Source: Notolepis coatsorum (lineage: Eukaryota; Chordata; Actinopteri; Aulopiformes; Paralepididae). From it: a DNA stretch of 64,000 bases. The stretch spans positions 111,814,251 to 111,878,250 of the forward strand of contig OZ020594.1 in NCBI GenBank assembly GCA_963971535.1, read 5' to 3'. The notes below the pieces were generated by a model that had not been told where the DNA came from, ran no database searches, and saw only the letters and a list, made by a program, of their open reading frames with translations. Positions 33,108-44,580 of the stretch are shown here, piece by piece. Made by a program: the position numbers and the translations under genes. How positions within the stretch are numbered: position 1 is the stretch's first letter; each line of letters begins with the position of its first letter.

Positions 33108-33570
33108 GGCTGGGTAGCGCAGCGGACTAAGCGTCTGCCTACCACTGCAGAGACACTGGTATCGAATCCAGCTGTCAGCGGTACCTCCTGCTTGGTCGGT
33201 CGGCCATACTAACACGATTGGCAGTGTCAGAGGGTGGGAAGCCGGTGCGGTGGTTATCCTGGTCGTTGTAAACAGCGACTCCTACAGGTCGGTCGGGGCG
33301 CCTGCTCAGCGAGGAAGGGATCTGCGGGAAGTAGTGTGATCCTCCCACACGTTACGCTCCCCCAATGAGAGTCCTCGCTGTCAGGTGAAAAGAAGCGGCT
33401 GGCTGACTCTGCATGTATCGGAGGAGACATGTGATAGTCTTCAACCCTCCCTAGACCGGCAAGTGGGTGGCAAATGCGCGCAACAACCAGGAGGGGGGGG
33501 GGGGGGGGGGGATTGGCATAACGACTAAATTGGGATGGGAGAAAAAGTAGATACAAAAAAAAGAAAATAA
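33108..33570 (+). mobile_element. tRNA-derived SINE with long body
   Basis: The head GGAGCGGCTGGGTAGCGCAG has an A-box-like TGGGTAGCGCAGCGG and a B-box-like GGTATCGAATCC about 45 bp downstream. The body includes ATGTATCGGAGGAGACATGT and ends GACTAAATTGGGATGGGAG and an A-rich tail. A 19-G run interrupts the body at 33493-33511. Confidence 0.8.
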
Positions 33571-33703
33571 GATCACATAAGGCTATTGGCGTTCAGTTAC
33601 AGCTATATTGGCCAACGTTAGCCAGCCAGCTACTGCACTACGAACTGCCAGCAAGCTAGCTGGCTACCCTTAACACATTGGGTGCCACGAAGTATGCCCA
33701 TCT

Positions 33704-35083
33704 TTACCACCCTCTGCCAGTGCTGTAACACTGGCAGTCGACTGCCAGAAGAAAGAGGAAAGGGGACAGTAGGCAGCCCTGTCTGACTCCTGTCTCTACT
33801 GTAAAGCTGTCTGTGAGCTGGCCGTTGTGTATTACTCTGCAGGATGATTGTAGGTACAGGTGTTGGATGATGGTTATGAACTTCGTTGGGATACCGTAAT
33901 GTGCCATGAGTTTCCATATAGTGTCTCTGTCTAGACTGTCGAATGCTTTGTGGAAGTCGATGAATGTGAGGTGGAGAGATGTGTTCCATTCCAGGGTCTG
34001 TTCTATGATAATGCGGAGGGTGGCAGTGTGATCTGTACATGATCTGTCCCGTCGGAAACCTGCTTGTTCTTCTCGGAATTCTTTGTCCACTTCTTTGGAC
34101 AGTCTTTCCAGGATGATCCTGCTCAAAATCTTCCCTGGCACAGATGTGAGCATGATGCCCCTGTAGTTGTTACAGTCCTTCAGGTTGCCTTTTTTGGGGA
34201 GCTTCACCAGGTATCCCTCTGCCCAGTCGCTTGGCACCTTTTCTTCATCCCAGATCTGTCCAAAGAGTTTGTGGAGTAGTGTTGTTGCCATTTCTGGGTC
34301 TGCTTTTATGGCCTCTGGGGGTATTCCGTCAGGTCCTCGTGCTTTATTGTTTTTCAGTTTTTGAATGGTCTTTTTTATTTCTTGTTTATTGCCTTTTTTG
34401 GGGAGCTTCACCAGGTATCCCTCTGCCCAGTCGCTTGGCACCTTTTCTTCATCCCAGATCTGTCCAAAGAGTTTGTGGAGTAGTGTTGTTGCCATTTCTG
34501 GGTCTGCTTTTATGGCCTCTGGGGGTATTCCGTCAGGTCCTCGTGCTTTATTGTTTTTCAGTTTTTGAATGGTCTTTTTTATTTCTTGTTTATTGGGCTT
34601 GTTGGTGTTGACCGGTAGGGAGTGTACCGCTGGATGGATGTTGGCTAGCGCTGTCGGTTTGGGTCTGTTCAGTATGTCTCTGAAATGTTCTGCCCATCTC
34701 TTCAGCTGAGCCTCTTGCTTTGTGAGTGTTTTTCCTTCTTTGTCTAATATTGGTCTGTCCGGAGTTTTGCGTTTATTAGCCAGTTTCCTTGTGATGTCGT
34801 AGAGTTCCTTCATGTTGTGTTGAGCTGCTGCTTCTTCTGCTTGAGTTGCCAGGTTGTTGATGAATTGTTTTTTGTCGTTCTTGATGCTCCTTTTTACCCG
34901 CTTGTCTGCCGTGGTGTAGTCTTGTTGTGCTTTTACTTTTGCAGCTCTTGTGCGACTATTGTTGAGAGTGTCTTTGGCTTGTTTGCGAGTCTGAATTTTC
35001 TGTAGTGTTTCTCCTGTCATCCACTCCTTGTGGTGCCTTGTCTTCCTCCCACATGTGTCCTCACTAAGGCTGAGCCCGAACAT
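33704..35083 (-). pseudogene. LINE reverse transcriptase fragment (RTE-like) with exact internal duplication
   Basis: The 459-codon minus-strand frame has a basic linker (KEWMTGETLQKIQTRKQAKD) followed by RT blocks: ARGPDGIPPEAIKADPE, WAEGYLVKLPKKGN, EEQAGFRRDRSCTDHTATL, FIDFHKAFDSLDRDT and GVRQGCLLSPFLFLLAVD. It stops before the catalytic YADD motif, where similarity ends at about 33735. A block of 68 codons (34187-34390 and 34391-34594) is present twice in tandem without any difference I can see. The duplication and truncation make it non-functional. The clade assignment is tentative. Confidence 0.75.
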
Positions 35084-36132
35084 TCGAACGTTCGAACGTT
35101 TGTTCGTTACGCTGACATTCGGACTTTAATAGGTTCGAACGTTCGGTGAAAAAAAATAAAGGATGCGCACGGGGTTGAGGTGATGTGAATGCGAGGCGCT
35201 CGGCTCAAACAGTATGGTCTGCCGGGCTGCAGCGGGATACTATTTCTCAACCAGAGCTCAATTTTGATTGACAGGCGATTCTGCCAATTACGTCACACAC
35301 CGCTTGCACCCGCCTCTGCTGTTACCACCAATCGGCAAGCGTTTATTCGTTTTTTTCTTCAGGCAATGCCGCCATTGATCTGCTTGCGAGAAGCCTCAAC
35401 AGACTTACCGTAGCTACCGGGGAGCCGTAGTTAGCTCCCCGCCGAGGAAGTAATCGGTAACAAGGTTTCCGTAGGTGAACCTGCAGAAGGATCATTAATG
35501 AATACCAGCCTTTTTCGGCCACGGAGCGCAAGCTTCATGGCGGGAGGTGGTTGCGTTGGAAACAACAGCAGGCACACGCCTCGGCTCCTCAACAGACCCG
35601 TCCACCGTCTACCTCGGAACGGTGGTAGGGCGGACGGGCGGCAGGCGTGTTGGGAGCCCGTCCGACGGGTCTGTTGAGGAGCCGAGGCGTGCGCCTCTCC
35701 TCCCGGCTCCCCGTCGACCAAGAGTGAATACCTGTTATTGAACGTGTAACACTAACTATATAACGTTAATGCCACAAAACGAATGCCTTTGTTTATCTAG
35801 CCCCTTACGTGACTGCAAGGGCTATTGTTTATCATAAGTAGTAACTTTTGATGCAGTAGCTTGTTTAATTTCTTCTTAGTGCTTTGTTTAATTACATGTT
35901 TACATGAACAGCCACCACTGTAAAGAACATGTTTTTCACCAATACACTATGCAATGCCGCCCTCCGTGGGATCTATAATAATACAATAAAAAAATATATA
36001 TATTATTTAAAAAAATTAAAAAAATAATTTTATTAAAAAAAAAATTATTAAAATTTTTTAAAAAACGAACGTTCATTCGATAAACCCTGGCGAACGTTCG
36101 AACCCTAAAAACAGGGTTCGGGGACAGCCTTA
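35065..36132. mobile_element. Non-autonomous hAT element, TSD GTCCTCAC, carrying rRNA/ITS sequence
   Basis: The ends TAAGGCTGAGCCCGAAC and (inverted) TAAGGCTGTCCCCGAAC are flanked by the exact 8-bp duplication GTCCTCAC (35057-35064, 36133-36140). Subterminal regions are rich in GAACGTTCGAA palindromes. No transposase is present. The insertion lies at the 5' edge of the LINE fragment. The interior carries the 18S/ITS1 junction fragment. Confidence 0.9.
35456..35735 (+). rRNA. 18S rRNA 3' terminus plus putative ITS1 fragment (captured, non-functional)
   Basis: 35457-35497 reads GTAACAAGGTTTCCGTAGG, TGAACCTGCAGAAGGATCAT, TA. This is the highly conserved 3' end of eukaryotic 18S rRNA, with one A where G is usual (CTGCAGAAGG for CTGCGGAAGG). 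The following about 240 bp is GC-rich and contains a strong hairpin (CACGCCTCGGCTCCTCAACA at about 35576 and its complement at about 35673), as expected of ITS1. Only the terminal stretch of 18S is present, so it cannot function as an rRNA gene. Confidence 0.75.
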
Positions 36133-36140
36133 GTCCTCAC

Positions 36141-37012
36141 ATGTCTCACCTTCTTTGCAGGGCTATAACTTTTTAAATATTATAGCTATATCGACATTAC
36201 TATGGCCCATTCAACATCGGGTATCTATCGTTCCGGATGTGGGAACGTTATATTTTTCCATTCATACATTGTCGTGTTCATACCGTCGAGAATATAAGTG
36301 TTTTTAGACTGTATAGCAGTAATTCCTAGAACGCATGCTATAGGCCCCGGCGCGTATTATACATTATCGATTGGCGTTTCGTCCCTATACACGCTATTTA
36401 AAAAATGTCAAATGCATATGATACATTATGCTCCATCATGTGTGAAGGAAAGGGGGGGGTTTATGATTCTTTGATTGTCACTAACGGCTTTCTTTAATAA
36501 TACACCATACATTGATCGGACAGATTGCAATGAAAGAAATGGACAATCGAGCTGGACATAACGCTAAATTCCTCTTACCTGTGGCCGATGCGTCTGGAGA
36601 AAAAAAATTCCAATTATTTGACGTTGATCTGCTAGATCCATTTTCCGTTTGTATGACACAATAAACGCCGAAAGCATATTGATTCTTGCATCTCGAAAGC
36701 GATCCCATGCACTCGAGGTGTGTATATTGATCCACGTTTCAAGATATTACAAGGCAGAGCTTTTTCCCCGATGCACAGAGCGCCACTTTCGGTTTAGAGT
36801 GGAGTGTAACTCGCCCGAAATCCACCAGGCGGCGGTATTGAGGCGTTGCAATATCAGACAGGGTCCAGCTGGCTCCCGGAGGCTTCCTGGATGAATTATG
36901 AATGCCAATAGCGAATAAAAGAAATAACGATCATAAAAACGAGTTTACTCGTTGTTGGCACTCAACGCATGGCGGCCAATAACAAGTATACTTGTCATTG
37001 GCAATTAATGTG
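36141..37012. other. Unassigned sequence
   Basis: No clear gene. A minus-strand 84-codon frame (36481-36735) contains a donor-like CAGGTAAGAG at about 36575-36584, but no known motif. It may be an exon remnant or a piggyBac-like interior. Confidence 0.3.
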
Positions 37013-37189
37013 TTAACCCACAATACAACAGCTATCCAGCCAGCTACTGCACTACGAACTGCCAGATAGCCAGCTGGCCACCCCCAATACACAACACAAG
37101 TCAGCCAGCCAGCCAACCGTACACAATACGGTCTAAGCCAATCACATCGATTAGTTAGCTAGACTAAACACGTTTTGCAATTATGCCAA

Positions 37190-37300
37190 CAATGTGGAAC
37201 GCCCGCTACCCACAGCCATAAAATAATGTGAATCCCTAGCCTCCTTCAAAACCGCTCTCAAAGAGCACCTATGGGAGGCTGCAATTCGAAACTGGCCCCG
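37190..37300 (+). pseudogene. LINE C-terminal fragment (short)
   Basis: One frame reads CESLASFKTALKEHLWEA, preceded by a WN-like segment. This resembles the C-terminal end of many L2/Rex-type LINE proteins (LWN-LP ... SLxSFKxxLKTxL). It is very short and frameshifted. Confidence 0.4.
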
Positions 37301-37849
37301 GTAAATGTCCATAAATGTGCATAAATGTTCCCTCGCGTGCGCACAGACTAAAGACAATGCCTAATTGCCTCTAGGAATCGAATGTAACACATTTCATTCA
37401 CAAGTTTTGTGTGAATGTATCGGAGGACGTATTTGAACACACCTGACGACCTGAGCTATTGTTATGCAAAGTAGCCATGTGGGTACTTGGCGAGTTGGCG
37501 CATCAGTCGAGTTGGCGCATTCCTGTGTGCACGCGCGTGCACATCCGTGCACAGAGCCGGTTGCTCTGCGTGCAACCCGTCCCATGACCAACGCACCACT
37601 GCTAACCACAACCGTTACCTTAACTTTCTATCATCATATTATTGCTGTTTGTATCAGGGTGGGTGGCTTGATCTAGTGCACTCGCCCCCCAACGACAAGC
37701 ATTGTTCGTTTGACTCTCAAGCATGCTTTTAAATTTTTATTTTTTTACTTTTGCCGATACAAAATGTAATGTAAATTACTTATATATATATAAAGTACAT
37801 TGTGTACCTTTTGTCGATTAAGTACTTTATTTACGTTTTCTGATGAGAC

Positions 37850-39417
37850 CGTGTCTCTCTGTAAGAGTAAGCAGTCCCTGTCCCCTCCTCTACGTCTCTC
37901 TCTCTGTGAGAGTAAGCAGTCCCTGTCCCCTCCTTTACGTCTCTCTCTGTGAGAGTAAGCAGTCCCTGTCCCCTCCTTTACGTCTCTCTCTGTGAGAGTA
38001 AGCAGTCCCTGTCCCCTCCTTTACGTCTCTCTGTGAGAGTAAGCAGTCCCTGTCCCCTCCTTTACGTCTCTCTCTGAGAGAGTAAGCAGTCCCTGTCCCC
38101 TCCTTTACGTCTCTCTGTAAGAGTAAGCAGTCCCTGTCCCCTCCTTTACGTCTCTCTGTGAGAGTAAGCAGTCCCTGTCCCCTCCTTTACGTCTCTCTCT
38201 GTAAGAGTAAGCAGTCCCTGCCCCCGCCTTTACGTCTCTCTGTAAGAGTAAGCAGTCCCTGTCCCCTCCTTTACGTCTCTCTCTGTAAGAGTAAGCAGTC
38301 CCTGTCCCCTCCTTTACGTCTCTCTCTCTGTGAGAGTAAGCAGTCCCTGTCCCCTCCTTTACGTCTCTCTCTGTAAGAGTAATCAGTCCCTGTCCCCTCC
38401 TCTACGTCTCTCTGTAAGAGTAAGCAGTCCCTGTCCCCTCCTTTACGTCTCTCTCTGTAAGAGTAAGCAGTCCCTGTCCCCTCCTTTACGTCTCTCTCTG
38501 TAAGAGTAAGCAGTCCCTGTCCCCTCCTTTATGTCTCTCTCTGTAAGAGTAAGCAGTCCCTGTCCCCTCCTTTACGTCTCTCTGTAAGAGTAAGCAGTCC
38601 CTGTCCCCTCCTTTACGTCTCTCTGTAAGAGTAAGCAGTCCCTGTCCCCTCCTTTACGTCTCTCTGTAAGAGTAAGCAGTCCCTGTCCCCTCCTTTACGT
38701 CTCTCTGTAAGAGTAAGCAGTCCCTGTCCCCTCCTTTACATCTCTCTCTGTAAGAGTAAGCAGTCCCTGTCCCCTCCTTTACGTCTCTCTCTCTGTAAGA
38801 GTAAGCAGTCCCTGTCCCCTCCTTTACGTCTTTGCAAGAGTAAGCAGTCCCTGTCCCCTCCTTTACGTCTCTGTAAGAGTAAGCAGTCCCTGTCCCCTCC
38901 TTTACGTCTCTGTAAGAGTAAGCAGTCCCTGTCTCCTCCTTTACGTCTCTCTCTGTGAGAGTAAGCAGTCCCTGTCCCCTCCTTTACGTCTCTCTCTCTG
39001 TAAGAGTAAGCAGTCCCTGTCCCCTCCTTTACGTCTCTGCAAGAGTAAGCAGTCCCTGTCCCCTCCTTTACGTCTCTGTAAGAGTAAGCAGTCCCTGTCC
39101 CCTCCTTTACGTCTCTGTAAGAGTAAGCAGTCCCTGTCTCCTCCTTTACGTCTCTCTCTGTGAGAGTAAGCAGTCCCTGTCCCCTCCTTTACATCTCTCT
39201 CTGTAAGAGTAAGCAGTCCCTGTTCCCTCCTTTACGTCTCTCTCTGTAGGAGTAAGCAGTCCCTGTCCCCTCCTTTACGTCTCTCTCTCTGTAAGAGTAA
39301 GCAGTCCCTGTCCCCTCCTCTACGTCTCTCTCTGTAAGAGTAAGCAGTCCCTGTCCCCTCCTTTACGTCTCTCTGTAAGAGTAAGCAGTCCCTGACCCCT
39401 CCTTTACGTCTCTCTGT
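37850..39417. repeat. Large minisatellite, unit about 40-46 bp
   Basis: Roughly 35-37 copies of GTAAGAGTAAGCAGTCCCTG, TCCCCTCCTTTACGTCTCTC, with variable numbers of TC at the junction. It continues at 40713-40911 after an insertion. Frames through it (SKQSLSPPLRLS on plus, GTGTAYSYRE on minus) are repeat artefacts. Confidence 0.95.
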
Positions 39418-39874
39418 TAACCCTTTTACACCAGCAAGGCTCCGTGCTGGAGCCGGTTCCCGAACGTAATCTCGCACCGGCCGGCGCGTTCAGACCGGGA
39501 TTAATTGGTTCAGAACGTGAAAAATCGGTGCTCAGCTGGCACCGGAAAAGAGTTGGTTTTTCCTTGCGAACCGTGACTTCATCAGTGGGCGTGTCATAGT
39601 GGGCTGTGAAGACGAGTAGTAGCGAGTCAGCGTGAGAGCCAACACACAAAAGAATACATGCACACACACGCTGTATACGTTTTAAATGAATCGTTCCAGC
39701 AAAGTAGGCTTCTATTATCCTAATTACTGTTTTAATGGGTATCACAGTAGTAAGTCCTACTGTAGAACATGACATATTAGCATGACATCTGATTTACTAA
39801 TGCCAATAATAAACGACAACCGCAATTGGCACTTGAAAAGTGTAAATTATGGATTAGTCGGTCACAATTCATGG

Positions 39875-39946
39875 CAGCCCGTTTAGCTCGGGAGGTTAGT
39901 TTCCATGCGTGTGGAGTGAAAGGTCCCGAGTTCGAATCTTGGTAAA
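39875..39946 (+). other. tRNA-like (Pol III promoter-like) segment in the left arm
   Basis: GGCAGCCCGTTTAGCTCGGG has an A-box-like TAGCTCGGGAGGT, and GTCCCGAGTTCGAATCTTGG a B-box (GTTCGAATC). A T8 run, the Pol III stop form, follows at about 39951. The complement lies at 40262-40330 in the right arm. Acceptor-stem pairing is poor, so I do not call a tRNA gene. Confidence 0.45.
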
Positions 39947-39984
39947 TTCTTTTTTTTTGTAACGTTAATTAATTTATACACTCT

Positions 39985-40218
39985 GGTTGATAAGATAAGA
40001 TATTCCTTTATTGATCCCCTTGGGGAAATGCAGGCATCATAGTAGCATGGGGGATGGGGGGGGGGGGGGGGGGGGGTACAGGTAGTAAAAACTACACAAG
40101 CAGTGTAAACAAATAAATCAATATAATTTACTATCTAACTAACTGAAATATACAGTATCACAGTTTTCACATAAGGTGCAGTATGCATAAGGTAGTGTTA
40201 TTGTCCTTTTTGGGACAC
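39985..40218 (-). mobile_element. LINE 3' UTR in the loop of the fold-back element
   Basis: The minus strand ends GGATCAATAAAGGAATATCT with a (TTATC)n tail at about 39985-39997. Upstream lies a 21-G/C run (40056-40076). It has no counterpart in the arms, so it is a later insertion. Confidence 0.55.
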
Positions 40219-40712
40219 CAGTGTATAAATTAATTAACGTTACAGAACAAGAAAAAAAAGTTACCAAGATTCGAACTCGGGACCTTTCACAGGCAGGGAA
40301 ACTAACCTCCCGAGCTAAACGGGCTGCCATGAATTGCGGTTGTCGTTTATTATTGGCATTAGTAAATCAGATGTCATGCTAATATGTCATGTTCTACAGT
40401 AGGACTTACTACTGTGATACCCATTAAAACAGTAATTAGAATAATAGAAGCCTACTTTGCTGGAACGATTCATTTCAAACGTATACAGTGCGTGTGTGTG
40501 CTTTTGTGTGTGCTCGCGTGTTGAGGCTCGCTCTCCACGCATTATTTCTACCTCCGCCTGGGTAACGCCCCCATTGATGACGGAGACGGTGGAATGTTGG
40601 TTCTGCTTAAATGGGTGTAAACGCGGGGTGGTTCGCCAGAGAGCACCAGGGTTCAGAGGGTTCAGAACGGAGCTGGAGCTTGAACCGGAGCCTGGGCGGT
40701 TTAAAAGCGCTA

Positions 40713-40911
40713 TGTAAGAGTAAGCAGTCCCTGTCCCCTCCTTTACGTCTCTCTGTAAGAGTAAGCAGTCCCTGTCCCCTCCTTTACGTCTCTCTGTAAG
40801 AGTAAGCAGTCCCTGTCCCCTCCTTTACGTCTCTCTGTAAGAGTAAGCAGTCCCTGTCCCCTCCTTTACGTCTCTCTGTAAGAGTAAGCAGTCCCTGTCC
40901 CCTCCTTTACT
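40713..40911. repeat. Minisatellite, right part
   Basis: About five more units of the array at 37850-39417, separated from it by the fold-back element. Confidence 0.95.
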
Positions 40912-41795
40912 TCTCTTTCTCCTCCTTAGTCTCCTTACCTCGAAATCCTCAGTTTTCCTTTCTAGATTCCCTTGCCTTTTCTTAGCTACATGTACAATAA
41001 TAGATAAATCCTCTGCCATTGTTGTGTAACATGTCATCTGTTCTCTAGTCTTCTTCAGTCTCGGCTTCACGTTAAGTTAAATCCTCTCTACAAGTGAAAC
41101 TGAAACTAAGTTGTTGCATACGTTGTTAAGGGGGCAGTAGGCAATTCATTTACTGGATGCCTGAACACAGAATGACACCAGTATCACTGACTACCACGGC
41201 AAGCCTATAGAATATGATTCTATTTAATAATAATTATAATAATAATTATTATTATTATAAATGTATAATAATAATTATAAATATTTTTTTCCTGTTGTAC
41301 CGAACTCATACCGAACCGTGGCACCAATACCGAGGTACGTACCGAACCGTGGCTTCTGTGTACCATTACCTTTTTCTTTTAACAAATGTTTTTCCCCCCC
41401 TTTTTTAACATGAAACTAGACAAACAATACAGTAACAGTAATAATCAGTCATAAATCACAGGACAATGACAGAAATAATAATAACAATAATGACAGTCCA
41501 GTAATTAAATCAAAATAAATGTAGATTAAAAGACATAAAAATAATAAATACATTACATGTGCTCTTGCTCGCTCTTTCCTTCCCCTTCCCTCCCCCTCCA
41601 CCCCCCCCTCAGGACCCCCACTTGGACTATACATCCACTATTTCATTTAACATCAGAAAATTACAAGTTTATATGCTTCCCTTTATCTTCTCCACCACAG
41701 CTACCCAGACTGCTATGCTGGCTTCATTAACACCTAAAATTCGTGCAGTGGATATCTCTAGATAAATCACATCGAGATAGGTAAGAATTGGGGTT
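40912..41795. other. No gene recognised; AT-rich
   Basis: Contains an ATT/AAT-rich stretch (41225-41290), twin CCGAACCGTGGC motifs (about 41313, 41344) like ends of fish hAT elements, and a short plus-strand frame (41559-41765) after a CT-rich tract. Nothing firm. Confidence 0.35.
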
Positions 41796-42117
41796 AGATT
41801 TTATTGATTTATTATTATTATTATTATTATTTTTTTTTTCAGATAATGGTTGACGAAGTGCGTCTTTAGTCGACGGTGAAATATTGGACAGGTTTCGGCT
41901 GTCCTAACTGGGGTGGGTAGTTCATTCCACCATTGTGGGGCAAGGACTGAGAATAGGCGACTTCTCTTTGATGACCCTCCGGGAGCTTGGATAGGAGTAG
42001 GTCTGAGGCGGCCAGAAGATGCAGAGCGTAGGGGTCTTGAGGGTGTGTAGTTAGAGACCATTGACCCTAGGTAGGCGGGAGCGGTTCCCTTTGCCGCACG
42101 GTATGCTAGGTCGAGGG

Positions 42118-43052
42118 TAGGGGTGGACGGTATGGTCTAAAATTTATATCACGGTATAATTTGAAGCATAGACGGTAACGGTATATATCACGGTATCAGT
42201 GTTTCTGTTAGAATAATTTTTTTTGCCTGATAGGCAGGCTATATAAAGAATGACATCCTCAAGGCATGTAGATTTATAATATTTTAACTTAAAACTAGGC
42301 TACTTTTGCGTATAAAGTCATTATATTCCAAATAAAATAAGTCCCGAGTCGAGACTCCTGCTCCCATTGCAAACAGCGGGGCTGGATTTTGCTAGAAGCA
42401 TAGGTAGCTGCAGAGCCGCAGAGCCAGGGGCTCTTTCAGGTCATTCATTTCAGCCATTGGCAATTCAGCCGTTGGGTGGGGGGGCGCTGTTTGACGGGCC
42501 TGTGACCAGACCTGAAAGAGCCCCTGGCTCTGCGGCTCTGCAGCTGCATGCTATTCGCAAATCCACTGCTGCAGCCGTCCTCCCGGCTCCCGCTGCTGCC
42601 GTCGTTATCATAACACTACACACATATCGTAATGTTTACAGCAAACTGTAGTTGATCACCAGGTATGTTTTATTAACGTAGAATAATTTATATAAGAAAA
42701 ACGATAGGGAAATATCTTACCTTTCTCCACTGGTTAAAAATGCCAGGAACTGAAATTGAAACTTGCTGTGCGCCGCGGTGATATGTGTTTATTATGAAAT
42801 GACAATTGCGTGTTGACACGCCCACTGCGCAAAGCCTCCTAAATAACTTTTTCCAGTTTGCACATATCTATTATCTATGACTAATTCTATCTATTTTTAG
42901 GGGCAAATGCGATTGAAATAGTCACGCTGTGGTTACATGACGTCATTGCTATTTTAGAGCTGCTCTACCGGTTACACGGTATAGTCAAAATCCATACCGT
43001 AGAGCAAATTAATACCGTTTATACCGTATACCGTTTATACCGTCCACCCCTA
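42118..43052. mobile_element. Non-autonomous hAT element, TSD GTCGAGGG
   Basis: The ends TAGGGGTGGACGGTAT are perfect inverted repeats over 16 bp and are flanked by exact GTCGAGGG (42110-42117, 43053-43060). The interior has CACGGTAT-type subterminal repeats and an imperfect GAGCCAGGGGCTCTTTCAGG hairpin (about 42420 and 42510). No transposase. Confidence 0.95.
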
Positions 43053-43148
43053 GTCGAGGGCCTTGAAGCGGATTCGTGCAGCAATGAGGAGCCAGTGCAG
43101 GTCCCTGAGAAGTGGGGTTACATGGGCCGACTTCGGTAGGTTTGATAT

Positions 43149-44154
43149 TAGAGTTATTCCGATAAAATGCTGGTATCGGCGAGTACCCTCTAATTCTGCG
43201 CTCCGATACCATATGACGTAATTTATCAACAACACTGCGGTCTGCTGAGTGAGCATTATAAAACAAACGTGTTTTTAACCGACCGTGAATTAAAGTGTCA
43301 ATGCCATTTGTCATTTTAACAGCAGATACTTTCCAGATACGTTGCCATCGTCCCGACAGAGCGCTGTTGACGGGGAGCTCTGATGGGTTCGCTTGGTGTG
43401 GTGGTGTTATTAGCATTGAACAGCTAACCGAAAGCTAGCGTTAACTAACGTTAAAGTTTTAGCTTTAACGTTACCTTGGCTAAAGTTGGGGCTATTCATA
43501 ATCCAGCAATAATGGCTGCTGACCTGCAAGCAAAGTACAGCAAGTTGGCAAATGAGTATTCCAAGTTAAATCACATTTTCACCAGTAACGTTACAGTCTT
43601 TCCATCTACCGGTAGCTCATACTAGCTAACCTAACGTTAGCTCACGTTAACGTCGTCACTGATCGACCACCTCGCGTACACAATTAATGACATGTTGTGG
43701 ACAGCCATATCGGTGACAATGTTTAGCTTTTAGTGCCAAATGATAAGAGTCTGAGGCGGAGTCTCAAAAGAGAATGTTGAATATTTATTGTGCAAAAATC
43801 AAAACAAAAAAACTGAGCCTTGTGGAAGCAAGTGCAGCAACGAATAATGTCCGTGTGGAACTAATGTGCCAACAACCTTTCCGTGGGTGAACTCATTGAG
43901 ATAGTTTTCAATTACTGATACTAATACTAATCTATACAATCACCTGTTGTTGAATAAATACCATTACTTTATAGTTATTACTAAAAAACAGTATATATAA
44001 AACGGTAACTGTGTAAATTTTTTTTTTTTATAATTTATATAATTTTTTTTTTATGTATGCACTGGTATCGGATCAGTATCGGTATCGGCCGATACCCAAA
44101 GCTTAGGTATCGGAATCGGGTCGGGAAGGAAAAAATGGTATCGGAACATCTCTA
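43149..44154. mobile_element. Non-autonomous hAT element, TSD TTTGA(T/G)AT
   Basis: The left end is TAGAGTTATTCCGATA and the inverted right end TAGAGATGTTCCGATACC. They are flanked by TTTGATAT (43141-43148) and TTTGAGAT (44155-44162), 8 bp with one mismatch. Subterminal GGTATCGG repeats are dense near the right end. No transposase. Confidence 0.9.
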
Positions 44155-44215
44155 TTTGAGATCAGGCGGGCCGCTGTGTTCTGAATGAGTGTCCACTTGA
44201 ATAACATGTCCACTT

Positions 44216-44580
44216 GTTATTTTATAGCCTTATATAATAGTCCAAACCTTTGTCCAACATCTCATCAAGCAGAATCAGCAGGAACATTGTCCTCCTTCCT
44301 CTCCACCATGCACTGCTGCTGGGATGTTAGTGGAGGAGGATGCTTTATGACAACGTGGTAATGGATCAGACCACCTGTAGTCGATACTGATCACATGTAG
44401 CTAGTATCAGCCTGATAGTGGTGTTGGGTATAGGATCTGTGCATCCCTATATATTGGTTCAGCGTGTTGTTACTTTCCTGTTAAGAGAGTAGTGTGAAAT
44501 AGTGACCTGTCCCTTTGTTACTTTCAAAAGCAATGGTTACAACAAATTACATTTAAATGATTGTATGCTCTTCTTTCTAG
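44216..44580 (+). other. Intron/upstream region of zinc-finger gene A
   Basis: No repeats recognised. It ends with a polypyrimidine tract and acceptor CTCTTCTTTCTAG at 44568-44580, directly before the coding exon. Confidence 0.5.

Larger units (their letters stand above)
33670..37016. mobile_element. piggyBac-like inverted ends (TTAACACATT) around nested insertions
   Basis: TTAACACATTGGGTGCC at 33670 and, inverted from 37016, TTAACACATTAATTGCC give matching ends with TTAA at the edges. Similar flanking sequence (CCAGCTACTGCACTACGAAC, GCCAG) occurs outside both ends at about 33626 and 37040, which may mean two related copies rather than one element. Between them lie a LINE fragment and a hAT element; no piggyBac transposase was seen. 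Confidence 0.45.
39418..40712. mobile_element. Fold-back DNA element with about 500-bp inverted arms, TSD TGT
   Basis: The left end TAACCCTTTTACACC, AAGGCTCC and the inverted right end TAGCGCTTTTAAACC, AGGCTCC match. TGT flanks both sides in the minisatellite (39415-39417, 40713-40715). The arms (39418 to about 39983 and about 40219-40712) are inverted, diverged copies. Near the centre each contains a tRNA-like segment. The loop holds a LINE 3' end. No transposase is seen. Confidence 0.75.
41796..44215 (-). pseudogene. L2-like LINE C-terminus, split by two hAT elements
   Basis: Joining the three coding pieces in the minus direction (about 44215-44155, 43148-43061, 42117-41801) gives the typical C-terminal end of an L2/Rex-type LINE protein. 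The pieces show KWTLIQNTAARLISN, then PLLRDLHWLLIAARIRFKAL, then SRPLRSASSGRLRPTPIQAP and FSVLAPQWWNELPTPVR. The AAT-type tail is at about 41796-41835. The copy is strongly 5'-truncated. Confidence 0.8.

Noticed and set aside
35456..35735. Functional rRNA gene
   Set aside because: Only the last about 41 bp of 18S are present, within a hAT element.
37850..39477. Repeated SKQSLSPPLRLS / GTGTAYSYRE frames as a repeat protein
   Set aside because: They follow the minisatellite unit; frames change with TC length variation between units.
39875..39946. Genuine tRNA gene
   Set aside because: A- and B-box-like motifs exist, but the acceptor stem does not pair well and the segment occurs as an inverted pair inside a transposable element.
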